From: Thermoleophilaceae bacterium
GTDB taxonomy: Bacteria; Actinomycetota; Thermoleophilia; Solirubrobacterales; Thermoleophilaceae
NCBI GenBank assembly: GCA_036378175.1
Contig: DASUWY010000010.1
Span: 1-64,000, forward strand
Reading direction: 5' to 3'
Length of the DNA: 64,000 nt
The notes below the pieces were generated by a model that did not search any database, was not told the DNA's origin, and was given only the letters and a program-made list of their open reading frames with translations. Both the position numbers and the translations under genes were made by a program. Positions 1-7,804 of this stretch are shown here, piece by piece (the stretch's first letter is position 1; each line of letters opens with the position of its first letter).

Positions 1-357
1 CAGCTCCCCGAGGAAGCGGGCGAAGTCCTCGTAGCGCACCTCGAAGCCCGGGTCCGCGATCAGCACGTACGGCATCACCGCCGTGGCGATGCCGCTCTTC
101 ACGGTGGCGCCGTAGCCGCGGCCACCCACCCGGAGCACCACCCGGACTCCTCGCCGCATGCTGGCGATGTGGGCGGCGAGCTCCTCAGTGCTCCCGTTGC
201 ACTCGTCCTCCAACACGATCACCTCGTGTCTCACCCCCGCACGGCGAGCGGCGGCCTGGGCGCAGTCCACGGCCTCTTCCAGGCCCTGTGCCTCACGGAA
301 GCAGGGGAGCAGGATCGAGACACCGGGGCGAGGGCCGGGCTGCGTTGTGGGGCTCAT
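1..357 (-). CDS. family 2 glycosyltransferase (N-terminal 119 residues, cut by window edge)
   Basis: Transfers a sugar from a nucleotide-sugar donor; acceptor unknown. Only the first 119 residues are visible and the frame runs cleanly off the left edge. Residues 14-30 (SILLPCFREAQGLEEAV) are the first strand and helix of the GT-A fold. EVIVLEDECNGSTEE (45-59) stands where VDDGSTD is usual, GGRGYGATVKSGI matches the GT2 donor-loop segment, and LIADPGFEVRYEDF lies where the DxD-like acidic motif normally sits. The ATG at 357 is the first start in frame. Both acidic signatures deviate from the consensus, so the exact donor use is open. Family call is firm; substrate unknown. Confidence 0.8.
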   Translation of the reverse strand, partial: MSPTTQPGPRPGVSILLPCFREAQGLEEAVDCAQAAARRAGVRHEVIVLEDECNGSTEELAAHIASMRRGVRVVLRVGGRGYGATVKSGIATAVMPYVLIADPGFEVRYEDFARFLGEL

Positions 358-410
358 TTGAAAAGAGGGGCCTGGCCGGGCGCGCGGCCCGGCCAGGCCG
401 CCGGTACGAG

Positions 411-641
411 TTACTTCACCTTGTTGGTGCAGCCGTGTTTCTTGAGGAGCTTGTCGGCCTTGGCCTTCTGGGCCTTGGTGGCGTGCTTGTGCGCCTTGTC
501 CCACTTCTTCACGTAGCTCGTGCAGTGGGTCTTAGTCCAGTGGGTCGGCTTCGTCTTCGCCGCGCCCGCTGGTGCGACGATGCTCGCCGCCCCGATGGCC
601 GTTGCCACGGCCATCACCGAGATCCGCTTGGACCAATTCAT
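411..641 (-). CDS. small secreted lysine-rich protein
   Basis: Predicted 76-residue exported protein of unknown function. Residues 1-28 form a Sec signal peptide: basic start MNWSKR, an Ala/Val/Ile hydrophobic stretch, and a cleavage site near PAGAA. The mature part of about 48 residues has 15 lysines plus several His and Thr and just two cysteines (C40, C71) that could form one disulfide. The start is well supported: GAGGAGG lies 5 nt upstream of the ATG. It stands alone between the glycosyltransferase and the divergent M20 gene. A cationic secreted peptide could bind wall polymers or act on membranes, but nothing in the sequence decides this. Confidence 0.65.
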   Translation of the reverse strand: MNWSKRISVMAVATAIGAASIVAPAGAAKTKPTHWTKTHCTSYVKKWDKAHKHATKAQKAKADKLLKKHGCTNKVK

Positions 642-738
642 TGATCCTCCTCTGAGGAGTCGATTGCCCGGGCAGGTCTACTCGGGGCTCTGTTAGCTCG
701 GGTTAACTCCGGCGGGCGCTCGCGTTAGCGTTCGCCTC

Positions 739-1872
739 ATGGCCCCTTCTGACGAGGACGTACTCGCCGCGATTGATGCTCAGCGCGGCGCGATCACCGA
801 GGTGATCCACTTCGTGCACGCACATCCCGAGCTCGCGCATGAGGAGCACGCCTGCGCGGGCGAGCTGTTGCGCCGGCTGCGGGACGGCGGGCTCGAGGGG
901 GACGAAGGCGTGGCGGGACTCGACACCGCGTTCCGAGCCGTGCTTCGCGGCGGGCAGCCGGGGCGGCGCGTTGGCATCGTGGCGCAGTACGACGCGGTGG
1001 CCGCGGTGCGCGATGACGGCTCGCTCGAGGCGGTGCACTCGTGCGGCCACGGACCGATCGCGGGCTCAGTGGTGGGCGCTGCGCTCGCGCTGGCGTCGCT
1101 GCGGTCGGAGCTGGCGGGCGAGCTCGTGATCGTGGGCTGCCCGGCCGACGAGATCCATGCGCCCGGAACGGTCGAGCGCGGTGGCGGCAAGGGGCTCACC
1201 GCAGAGGCCGGCGTGTGGGACGACTGCGACGCCGCCCTCTACGCGCACCCGGAGTTCATCGACACGGTTTCTCAGGCATCGCTGTGGATGCGTCGCGACG
1301 ACTTCATCGTCGCCGGCGTTCGCTCCCTGCGCGACGACGTGGTGCAGAAGCCGCTCGATTCACTGGGCGCGCTGCTGCAGGTGGCGTACGAGGTGCGCCG
1401 CTCGAGGCTGATGATCGAGCATCTGGTGCTGGATGGCGACGTGGAGGAGGGCACCGGCCTGGTGCTCGCGGGCACGCTGCTCTTCTTCGCGGATGACGAG
1501 GCCGGGATCTCGCGCACGGCCGACCGCCTGCGAACCGCCCTGCCGGACGCGGTCTGGCAGGAGGGCAGACCGGTGCCGGGAATCCGTCCCGACCCCGCGG
1601 TCACCGCCGCGGTGGCGGACGCGTTCGCGGCCGCGGGCCGAGGCTTCGAGCCCAACCCGCCAACGCTTCCGTTTGCCACCGACTTCGGGAACATCTCGCG
1701 GAGAGTGCCCTCCGCGCTGATCGGCGTGGGCCGCCCGGGAGGCTGGGCCTTCCACAGCGACGAGGGGGCGGAGCAGTTCGCCTCGCCTGATGGCGTGGAC
1801 GCGGCGTTGACGATGGCGAGGGTGCTCGCGCTCTCGGCGGTCCGGCTCGGGAACGCTCAGCCTCCGCGCTGA
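739..1872 (+). CDS. M20-family amidohydrolase (AbgB/AbgA-like)
   Basis: Zinc-type aminoacylase/amidohydrolase, 377 residues, probably cytoplasmic. The metal-binding block HSCGHGPIAGSVVGAALA resembles the p-aminobenzoyl-glutamate hydrolase branch (usually HxCGHN) rather than the HACGHD of hippurate hydrolases. The HAHPELAHEE motif near residue 28 and a C-terminal FHSDEG segment also fit M20. The dimerization segment (about 180-290) is poorly conserved: the usual G-x-x-AHA motif is not visible in FIVAGVRSLRDDVV. The 3' end overlaps the convergent phosphoesterase by 16 bp. Substrate unknown; a second, more canonical M20 gene lies at 60302-61537. Confidence 0.75.
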   Translation: MAPSDEDVLAAIDAQRGAITEVIHFVHAHPELAHEEHACAGELLRRLRDGGLEGDEGVAGLDTAFRAVLRGGQPGRRVGIVAQYDAVAAVRDDGSLEAVHSCGHGPIAGSVVGAALALASLRSELAGELVIVGCPADEIHAPGTVERGGGKGLTAEAGVWDDCDAALYAHPEFIDTVSQASLWMRRDDFIVAGVRSLRDDVVQKPLDSLGALLQVAYEVRRSRLMIEHLVLDGDVEEGTGLVLAGTLLFFADDEAGISRTADRLRTALPDAVWQEGRPVPGIRPDPAVTAAVADAFAAAGRGFEPNPPTLPFATDFGNISRRVPSALIGVGRPGGWAFHSDEGAEQFASPDGVDAALTMARVLALSAVRLGNAQPPR

Positions 1873-4505
1873 GCGTTCGGCCCGGGCGGCGGCGGCTGCG
1901 AATGCGCGCCGTGCACTGACTGCCAGAGGATCCGGTCGAGCTCGCGCTGCGGCACGTCGTCCGTGTGATCGAGGTGCAGCGAGCGCGACAGCGCGGCGTT
2001 GGCCGCCGTGGCGGAGTTCGTGGCAAGGCGCGACTGCGCGGGCACGATCGCGTTGTAGGGCTCGGCGTTCGACGGGGTTCCCTGGAAGGCCGCGTACATC
2101 GGCGTGGCCAGGTTGTCCCACAGCCCGAGCGGCTTCATCCCGAGGATCAGCTCCATCGTGCGGATCACGGACAGGAAGTCGTAGCGGTCGTGCACCACCG
2201 CACCGCGCTTGGCGTACGGGCTGATCACGGCGGCGGGGATGCGGTGTGCGTCCACGTGGTCCGCGCCGTCCTGGGAGTCGTCCTCGATCACGAAGATCGC
2301 CGACGACTTCCAGATGGGCGAATGCGAGATCAGGTCGACGATCTGGCCGAGGCCGTAGTCGTTGTCGGCGATCAGCGCCTGCGGAGTGCGCTGGCCCGGG
2401 GTGGTGCCGACCGTGTGGTCATTCGGCAGGACGAGGTAGTTGAAAGCCGGCACCGTGTCCGTGGTCAGCTCGGCGCTGAAGCGCTTCTTGAAGCAATCGA
2501 AGCGGGACTCGGCGGTGGCGGGCGCTCCCTGCGGAGGAGTGGAGTCCCAGGTCTGCTGCTGGGTGATCGAGTCGGTGTTGATCGAGGAGTCGTTCGGGTA
2601 GCAGCCGTCCGGCGGCCCGATGTCCGAGTGCGCGAGCTTGCGCGCCACCTCGGCGGTGTCCTGAGCGTTCCGGTCCTTGTCGGTGAGCGGCACCACGCCG
2701 GCAATCGCCTCGCCGTAGTTGAAGTACGGGATGCCCTGGTGCTCGGCCTGGTCGAAGAGGAACCCGTTCGCCGGCCATGTGACCGCGTACACGCCGAAGT
2801 CGTAGGGGCGCCCGCGCGCGGCGTAGTTCTGGAACCAGTTCTTGTGGACGTAGTCGGAGACGGAGGCCGCGCTCGTCCAGAAATGGCCGTCGATCGACGC
2901 CTCCGAGTTGGCGTACACGTGGTCGACCAGGGGGAAGCGGTTCACGAGGGCGTGCAGGTTGGGCGTCTCGTGCGGGCCGAACAGCTCGAGCGAGGGGTCG
3001 CCGTCGCCGCGCGGGTCGTCGCCCAGCACCTGGTCGTAGGTGCGGTTCTCGCGCACGATGTAGAAGACGTGCTTGATTGGCCCGTCCGGCCGGATCGGCG
3101 TCTGCGGGGGCGGCTTGGCCGCGTTCGTGGGGTGCACCTGACGCGTGGCCACCGGAGTCAGCTGCGCGAGCTGGGAGTCGCTCGGGAAGTCGAGCACGCC
3201 GGCGTCTCCCGTGACGATGTCCGGCAGGTACTGGACGCTCTGGCTGTTGTCGTCATTCGTGGTGAGCGGCGAGGGCCCGTTCGGGTTCGGCCCAACTCCG
3301 AGCCCCTTGGCGGCGATGTAGGCGAGCCGCAGGCACGGACCGCTCGTACAACCGGCATCCGGCGCCACCTGAACGTCCGCCGGGTAGTCCGCCGTCGGCA
3401 CCCTGCCGATCAGCTCATACGGCGTTCCCGCGCCGCCCGGCAGGCCGAAGACGGCGATGTCGTCGGTGCCCGACTCGGCCACCACCAGCCGGCTGCCGTC
3501 GGGAGTGACCGAGAGCGCCACGGGCGCCGAGCCGCGGCCATCGGGCCAGTCGAGCGAGAGCGTGCGCTCCACCTGCATGCTGCTCGTGTCGATCACCGCC
3601 ACCTGGTCGGAGTTCGCCACCGCCACGTACGCGCGGTTGCCGCTCGGGTCGACGGCGATCGCCTCCGGGTGCGACAGGTGTGGCCCCACCTGGATGTCCT
3701 TCACCTTGCTGGCCGAATCGAGGTCGATCACGGACACCGTGCCGTCCGTCTCGTTGGACACGAGCCCGGTGTGGCCGCCCGGCAGGATCGCCGCGCCGTA
3801 TGGGTAATGGCCGACGTTCACGTAGCGCACCTGCCCGCTGCCGGTGTCCACCACCGCGGCTGAGTCCGCCAGGTTGAGCGGCACGAGCAGGGTCTTGCCG
3901 TCCGGGGAAACCGCCAGCCGGTCCGGCCAAGCCACCGGCTGCGTGTTCGTGGGCGGGAAGCTCTGCGGCGGCCCTCCAAGCCCCGGCACCGCGACGATGC
4001 CCTGAGGGATCGGCGAGCCGGACGGGGGCGGCACCGGCAGCAGCTTGCTGAACTCGGCATGTCCCGTGACGGGGTCGTAGGAGAACACCTGAACGACGTC
4101 GCCGTCGCGCCCCGGCAGCCCGGTCCGCTGCTCGTCCTTATGCGCGGAGTCGGCAACTCCCGAGACATACGCCAGGTTGCGCACGGGGTCCATCGCGATG
4201 CCCCCCGAGGCGCCCGGGATCGGCACGACCTGCACCACGCGGGCATCGGCGAGCGAGACGATCCGGATGTCGTTGAAGCCCCTCCCGGTCGAGACCGTCC
4301 AGTAGAAGCGGCCGTCGGGCGTGACCGCTCCGCCGGTGGGGAAGTTGCCGAGCTTCACGAGCGTGCCCGCAGGATCGAGCTGCCGGCCGTTGCCGAGCAG
4401 CCCGATATCGGGACCGATCCGCCCGCTGTTCCCGCCGGCGGCGATTCCGATCCCGACGAAGAGCAGAAGCACCCCTGCCGCGGCTATGGCCGCTCCCCGC
4501 CTCAT
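1857..4505 (-). CDS. YncE-type beta-propeller fused to phosphoesterase (alkaline phosphatase/phospholipase C superfamily)
   Basis: Membrane-anchored or exported 882-residue protein. A hydrophobic N-terminus (residues 4-25) is followed by a 40-propeller domain with YVTN-like repeats (about 45-430; for example NRAYVAVANSDQVAVIDTS) and then a PF04185-type phosphoesterase domain (about 475-830). Motifs of that domain are KHVFYIVRENRTYDQVLGD near residue 477, NDHTVGTTPGQRTP, and FVIEDDSQDGADHVDAHR near 738, which supply acidic and His metal ligands. Such fusions hydrolyse phosphate esters outside the cell; the natural substrate is not defined. A paralogue of the same architecture lies at 17365-20085. 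It stands alone, 42 bp downstream of the small ORF at 4548. Confidence 0.82.
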   Translation of the reverse strand: MRRGAAIAAAGVLLLFVGIGIAAGGNSGRIGPDIGLLGNGRQLDPAGTLVKLGNFPTGGAVTPDGRFYWTVSTGRGFNDIRIVSLADARVVQVVPIPGASGGIAMDPVRNLAYVSGVADSAHKDEQRTGLPGRDGDVVQVFSYDPVTGHAEFSKLLPVPPPSGSPIPQGIVAVPGLGGPPQSFPPTNTQPVAWPDRLAVSPDGKTLLVPLNLADSAAVVDTGSGQVRYVNVGHYPYGAAILPGGHTGLVSNETDGTVSVIDLDSASKVKDIQVGPHLSHPEAIAVDPSGNRAYVAVANSDQVAVIDTSSMQVERTLSLDWPDGRGSAPVALSVTPDGSRLVVAESGTDDIAVFGLPGGAGTPYELIGRVPTADYPADVQVAPDAGCTSGPCLRLAYIAAKGLGVGPNPNGPSPLTTNDDNSQSVQYLPDIVTGDAGVLDFPSDSQLAQLTPVATRQVHPTNAAKPPPQTPIRPDGPIKHVFYIVRENRTYDQVLGDDPRGDGDPSLELFGPHETPNLHALVNRFPLVDHVYANSEASIDGHFWTSAASVSDYVHKNWFQNYAARGRPYDFGVYAVTWPANGFLFDQAEHQGIPYFNYGEAIAGVVPLTDKDRNAQDTAEVARKLAHSDIGPPDGCYPNDSSINTDSITQQQTWDSTPPQGAPATAESRFDCFKKRFSAELTTDTVPAFNYLVLPNDHTVGTTPGQRTPQALIADNDYGLGQIVDLISHSPIWKSSAIFVIEDDSQDGADHVDAHRIPAAVISPYAKRGAVVHDRYDFLSVIRTMELILGMKPLGLWDNLATPMYAAFQGTPSNAEPYNAIVPAQSRLATNSATAANAALSRSLHLDHTDDVPQRELDRILWQSVHGAHSQPPPPGPNAQRGG

Positions 4506-4547
4506 GGCTGCGAAATCGTAGGGAGCGGCCCGCGCGGGTGCGCCGGT

Positions 4548-4730
4548 TCAGGCGGCGTTCGAGCGGTCAGGCCGCGCGCCCACCGACAGCTCGTGGATGT
4601 ACGCGGCCATCACCGCGTCGGAGAAGCTGGACGCGTGGGGGCGCCGGCGGCGGCTCCCGCCGCGGGGGCGGCGGGAGCGGGGTCGGGCCGGGGTCGCGTG
4701 GGGGGAGTGGGTGTGGTTTGCGTGGGTCAT
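4548..4730 (-). CDS. small basic protein translationally coupled to the DHA2 exporter
   Basis: Sixty-residue ORF whose ATG (4730-4728) overlaps the TGA stop of the exporter gene in a 4-nt ATGA, a classic coupling arrangement. The first half is His/Pro/Arg-rich and low complexity (MTHANHTHSPHATPARP), whereas the C-terminal half has a structured look with FSDAVMAAYIHELS around residues 36-49. No domain is recognised. The overlap, the same strand and the non-random C-terminal helix argue that it is translated; a role as an accessory to the transporter is inference. Composition bias of the first half could alternatively mark spurious coding. Confidence 0.5.
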   Translation of the reverse strand: MTHANHTHSPHATPARPRSRRPRGGSRRRRPHASSFSDAVMAAYIHELSVGARPDRSNAA

Positions 4731-6199
4731 GCTGCGTGCTCCATTTCGATGTTGGGGATGCGCTCCGTCTCGGGGCGCGCGCCGCGCGGCGGCAGCAGCC
4801 AGAAGGCGAGGGCTATGCCGGCGGCGATCGTCACGGCACCGACCTGGAAGGCCAGGTGGTAGCCGCCTATCAGCGAGCTGGTGAGGCCGTGGTGGTCCGA
4901 CAGCAGGCTCTTCGTGTGATTGCCGGCGATCGTGCTCAGCACGGCGAGGCCGAGCGCGCCGCTGATCTGCTGCGACACGTTGGTGATGCCCGAGCCGAGG
5001 CCGGCATCGGCCGCGGGCACATCCGCCATCGCCAGCGTCAAGAGCGGCATGAACGCGTTGCCGATTCCGAAGCCGATCAGGAAGCAGGCGAAGAACACGG
5101 TGGGGAAGAACGCGGTGTCGGGGCCGACCGTTGCGAACAGCAGCAGGCCGGCCGCGGCGCTCGCCATCCCGACGGTGAGCACGCGCAGCGTGCCGAACCG
5201 CTCCACGAGCCAAGCCGTCACGCCCTGGGACAGGACCGCAACCGTGAGCGTCCAGGGCAGGAACGCCGCTCCCGTCTGCAGCGGGCTGTAGTGGCGGACG
5301 TGCTCGAGATACAGCGTGCCGAGGAAGAAGCTCGAGTACATGCCCGTGACGAGCAGCCCGCGCACGAGGCTCGCGTTCACGAGTCCGCGCAGCTTCAGGA
5401 TGCGCAGCGGCATGATCGGGTTCGCGATGTGGGCCTCGAGGTAGAGGAACGCCGCCATCAGCACGACGGCAACGCCGCCGAAGCCGAGCACCTGCGCCGA
5501 GCCCCAACCGTGGTTGGTGGCCTGCACGATCGCGTAGATCGCGTTCATCAATGACGCGGTGACAAGAGCCGCGCCGAGCCAGTCCACGCCGTGCCCGAGC
5601 CCGAGCCCGCGATCGCCACGAATGAGCGCCTGGCCGAGGGCGAAGGTGGCCACGCCGATCGGCAGGTTCACGAAGAACACCCAGTGCCAGCTCAGCGCCT
5701 CCGTCAGGAGTCCGCCGGCGAGCAACCCGAGCGAGCCGCCGGCCACCGACACGAACACGTACGCGCTCATCGCTCGCGCGCGCTCATCCGGCCGGGGGAA
5801 CTCGGTGACGATGATCGCCAGGATCACGGACGCCTGCGCGGCCGCGCCGATGCCCTGCAGGAAGCGGGCGCCGATCAGGAAGCCCTCGCTGGGCGCCACG
5901 CCGCACAAGAGCGAGGCGAGCGTGAACACCACCACGCCGGTCAGGAACACGCGCTTTCGCCCGACGAGGTCGCCAAGCCGGCCGGCGAGCAGCAGCAGGC
6001 TGCCGAACGTGACCAGGAACGCATTCACGACCCACGTGAGGTTCGCCTGCGAGAAATGAAGGTCGTGCTGGATGGATGGGAGCGCGACGTTCACGATCGT
6101 CACGTCGAGCACGATCATCAGCTGTGCCAGGCAGACGACCATCAGCGAGGCCCAGCGGCGGCTGTCGGCTGTGAGTTTGGGGGCGAGGGAGAGAGTCAT
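4727..6199 (-). CDS. DHA2-family MFS drug exporter (EmrB/QacA type, 14 TM)
   Basis: Proton-driven efflux pump of the inner membrane, 490 residues, length normal for the 14-helix DHA2 family. LDVTIVNVALPSIQHDL in TM1 is the family signature, GRLGDLVGRKRVFL is MFS motif A between TM2 and TM3, and NLPIGVATFALG follows the central helices. The ATG at 6199 is preceded by AAGGGA. The gene is divergent from a TetR regulator, with three copies of GGAGG-N3-CCTCC between them, so expression is very probably induced by a ligand of that repressor. Its stop codon overlaps the start of a 60-residue ORF. Substrate cannot be read from sequence. Confidence 0.9.
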   Translation of the reverse strand: MTLSLAPKLTADSRRWASLMVVCLAQLMIVLDVTIVNVALPSIQHDLHFSQANLTWVVNAFLVTFGSLLLLAGRLGDLVGRKRVFLTGVVVFTLASLLCGVAPSEGFLIGARFLQGIGAAAQASVILAIIVTEFPRPDERARAMSAYVFVSVAGGSLGLLAGGLLTEALSWHWVFFVNLPIGVATFALGQALIRGDRGLGLGHGVDWLGAALVTASLMNAIYAIVQATNHGWGSAQVLGFGGVAVVLMAAFLYLEAHIANPIMPLRILKLRGLVNASLVRGLLVTGMYSSFFLGTLYLEHVRHYSPLQTGAAFLPWTLTVAVLSQGVTAWLVERFGTLRVLTVGMASAAAGLLLFATVGPDTAFFPTVFFACFLIGFGIGNAFMPLLTLAMADVPAADAGLGSGITNVSQQISGALGLAVLSTIAGNHTKSLLSDHHGLTSSLIGGYHLAFQVGAVTIAAGIALAFWLLPPRGARPETERIPNIEMEHAA

Positions 6200-6240
6200 G
6201 GTGTGTCCCTTGTCAGTGGCGTAGATCGGGGCTAAGATCT

Positions 6241-6299
6241 GGAGGCGACCTCCGGAACTAAGTGGAGGAGGCCTCCGGAAATATACGGAGGCGCCCTCC
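6241..6299. promoter_or_regulatory. three-site TetR operator, GGAGG-N3-CCTCC repeated every 23 bp
   Basis: Three perfect 5-bp inverted repeats with 3-bp centres lie at 6241-6253, 6264-6276 and 6287-6299 (centres CGA, AGG, CGC). Starts are exactly 23 bp apart. The first two copies also share the flank CCTCCGGAA. They fill the gap between the exporter start (6199) and the TetR start (6320), so one regulator could repress both directions and itself. Assignment to the adjacent TetR is inference from position and symmetry. Confidence 0.85.
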
Positions 6300-6319
6300 G
6301 TTTGTCAAGGGAATTTCGA

Positions 6320-6913
6320 ATGTCGACCACAGAAACGTCTCCAGAGGCCCTGATCGCAAGGCCGAAGCGCGCCGACGCCAGGCGCAATTACGAGAAGGTG
6401 CTCGCCGCCGCTCGCGAGGCTTTCAATGAGGGCGGCGAGTCGACGGCACTCGAGGAGATCGCGCGTCGCGCCGGCGTGGGGATCGGGACGCTGTACCGCA
6501 ATTTCCCCAACCGGCAGGCGCTGCTCGAGGCCCTCTATGTGGAAGAGGTCGAGGCGATGGCCCGCACGGCGGAGGGCCTCGAAGGCGTCGAGCCCTGGGA
6601 GGCACTCAACGTCTGGTTCGAGCGCTTCATGGCCTACATCGGCACCAAGCGCGCCCTGGCCGCAGAGCTGCAGAACTACCTAGAACCGGACGCGGAGCTC
6701 TTCCAGGTCTGCCGTGGCACGCTGTTCGCCTCCGGCGAGCCGCTGCTCAAGCGCGCCCAGGACGCCGGCGCCGTACGGCCGGACGTGACCATTGCGGAGG
6801 TCATTCAGATGGTCGTGGGCATCGCCAAGATTCCGTCGCCCGATCCGGCGGTGAACGAGCGCATCCTCAGGATCGCCATCGACGGGCTCCGCTACCAGCC
6901 CGCGGTCGAGTAG
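6320..6913 (+). CDS. TetR-family repressor of the divergent exporter
   Basis: Ligand-responsive DNA-binding repressor, 197 residues. The N-terminal helix-turn-helix is intact: TALEEIARRAGVGIGTLYRN at about residues 42-61, followed by FPNRQALLEALY. The remainder is the helical ligand-binding and dimer domain, with TIAEVIQMVVGIAK near the C-terminus. I choose the ATG at 6320, not an upstream TTG at 6302, because AAGGGA sits 7 nt before it; the TTG would fall almost inside the third operator copy. Expected to bind the three inverted repeats and control both itself and the DHA2 pump. A GC-rich hairpin at about 6932-6954 follows the gene. Confidence 0.92.
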   Translation: MSTTETSPEALIARPKRADARRNYEKVLAAAREAFNEGGESTALEEIARRAGVGIGTLYRNFPNRQALLEALYVEEVEAMARTAEGLEGVEPWEALNVWFERFMAYIGTKRALAAELQNYLEPDAELFQVCRGTLFASGEPLLKRAQDAGAVRPDVTIAEVIQMVVGIAKIPSPDPAVNERILRIAIDGLRYQPAVE

Positions 6914-7050
6914 GCCACGTAATCCGTTCCCCCTCTCCACGGCCGCGGGGAGGCAAAGAAAATCGCCCATCTGGGTATATAGATGCTCGACGAGGGCGCA
7001 GCCGTCTGACTCTGCGCCGGAAATGGTCAGTCGAAGCCAATGGGGCTGGT

Positions 7051-7443
7051 GTGGTTCCCGACCTTCTTGACATCGACATACAGCGCGACGAGCAGGCGCC
7101 CGGGGTGGCGCGCGACGCGGTTTCCAGATTCGCCGACGTGGTGGGGCCCGAACGGCTAGGCGACCTGCGGTTGCTCACATCCGAGCTGGTGACGAACGCG
7201 GTGAAGTACGGCGGCGCCGGCGACCTCACGCTGCACATGGACGTACGGGGCGACCGCCTGCGGGTGGAGATCACCGATCAGGGCACCGGCTTCGACGCCC
7301 AGCGCACCGCGGACAGGCGCAATCGCGACGACCTCGACCATGTGGGCGGCTGGGGCCTTCCGATAGTCGAGGCGCTGGCGCGCGACTGGGGCAGCTTCGA
7401 GGGCTCGACCCACGTGTGGTTCGAGTTCGAGCTGCCGAGCTAG
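7051..7443 (+). CDS. RsbW/SpoIIAB-like ATP-binding protein (anti-sigma factor kinase family)
   Basis: Single GHKL-type ATPase domain of 130 residues. The N box ELVTNAVKYGG (about 49-59), the G1 box ITDQGTGFD and the G2-like GGWGLPIVEALA are all present. Family members act as anti-sigma factors or serine kinases in partner switching, and here the kinase would phosphorylate an anti-anti-sigma protein. No STAS partner, sigma factor or PP2C phosphatase lies nearby, so the gene is an orphan and its target is unknown. GTG start chosen as the first in-frame start; a GGGTAT stress-type minus-10 lies at 6973 but lacks a clear minus-35. Ends 5 bp from the convergent gene. Confidence 0.82.
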   Translation: MVPDLLDIDIQRDEQAPGVARDAVSRFADVVGPERLGDLRLLTSELVTNAVKYGGAGDLTLHMDVRGDRLRVEITDQGTGFDAQRTADRRNRDDLDHVGGWGLPIVEALARDWGSFEGSTHVWFEFELPS

Positions 7444-7448
7444 CGCTC

Positions 7449-7787
7449 TTAGCTCACGCTTCCGTTCGACTGGAGCTTCTTCACGGCGTACGCGGCTCCG
7501 CCCGCGGTGGCCACCACGAGAGCAAGCTTGAGTCCGCGCCGCGGCGGGGGCTCGGGCGGGCGGCCGGCCGAGCGGATGGCCTTCGTGAGGGAGGTCGCGC
7601 CCTCGCGCACCTTCTCGTAGACCTTCTTGTCCTCCACCGCGCGCGAGGGGCGCTTGCTCGAGGCACGCTGCCAGGCCTCGTGCAGCCGGGTGGCGCCGGT
7701 GCGGAACTGGCCCTGCACGTCCTCGTCCTCGATCATGCGCTGGAGGACGAGCTTGATCCGATCGTTTTTCTTCTTGCTCTTGGCCAT
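7449..7787 (-). CDS. hypothetical small basic protein, one C-terminal hydrophobic segment
   Basis: Protein of 112 residues, unrecognised family. It begins with a strongly basic segment (MAKSKKKNDRIKLVLQRM), continues as a charged helical middle (GATRLHEAWQRAS), then a proline-rich linker (RPPEPPPRRG) and a hydrophobic alanine/valine segment LALVVATAGGAAYAVKKL near the C-terminus that could be one membrane helix. It starts 17 bp downstream of the lactone oxidase gene on the same strand and is probably co-transcribed with it. No catalytic motif is visible. Confidence 0.7.
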   Translation of the reverse strand: MAKSKKKNDRIKLVLQRMIEDEDVQGQFRTGATRLHEAWQRASSKRPSRAVEDKKVYEKVREGATSLTKAIRSAGRPPEPPPRRGLKLALVVATAGGAAYAVKKLQSNGSVS

Positions 7788-7804
7788 GGGCACGGCGTTT
7801 GCCC

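Noticed and set aside
1965-3863. Long plus-strand open frame opposite the first phosphoesterase
   Set aside because: Shadow of the real minus-strand gene; no recognisable domain and no ribosome site.
4548-5507. Long minus-strand frame overlapping the DHA2 gene
   Set aside because: Only its last 60 codons, after the ATG at 4730, are plausible as a gene; the rest is an out-of-frame reading of the exporter.
6973-6978. Stress-sigma type minus-10 (GGGTAT) upstream of the RsbW-like gene
   Set aside because: No GTTT-like minus-35 at the right distance; left only as a remark.
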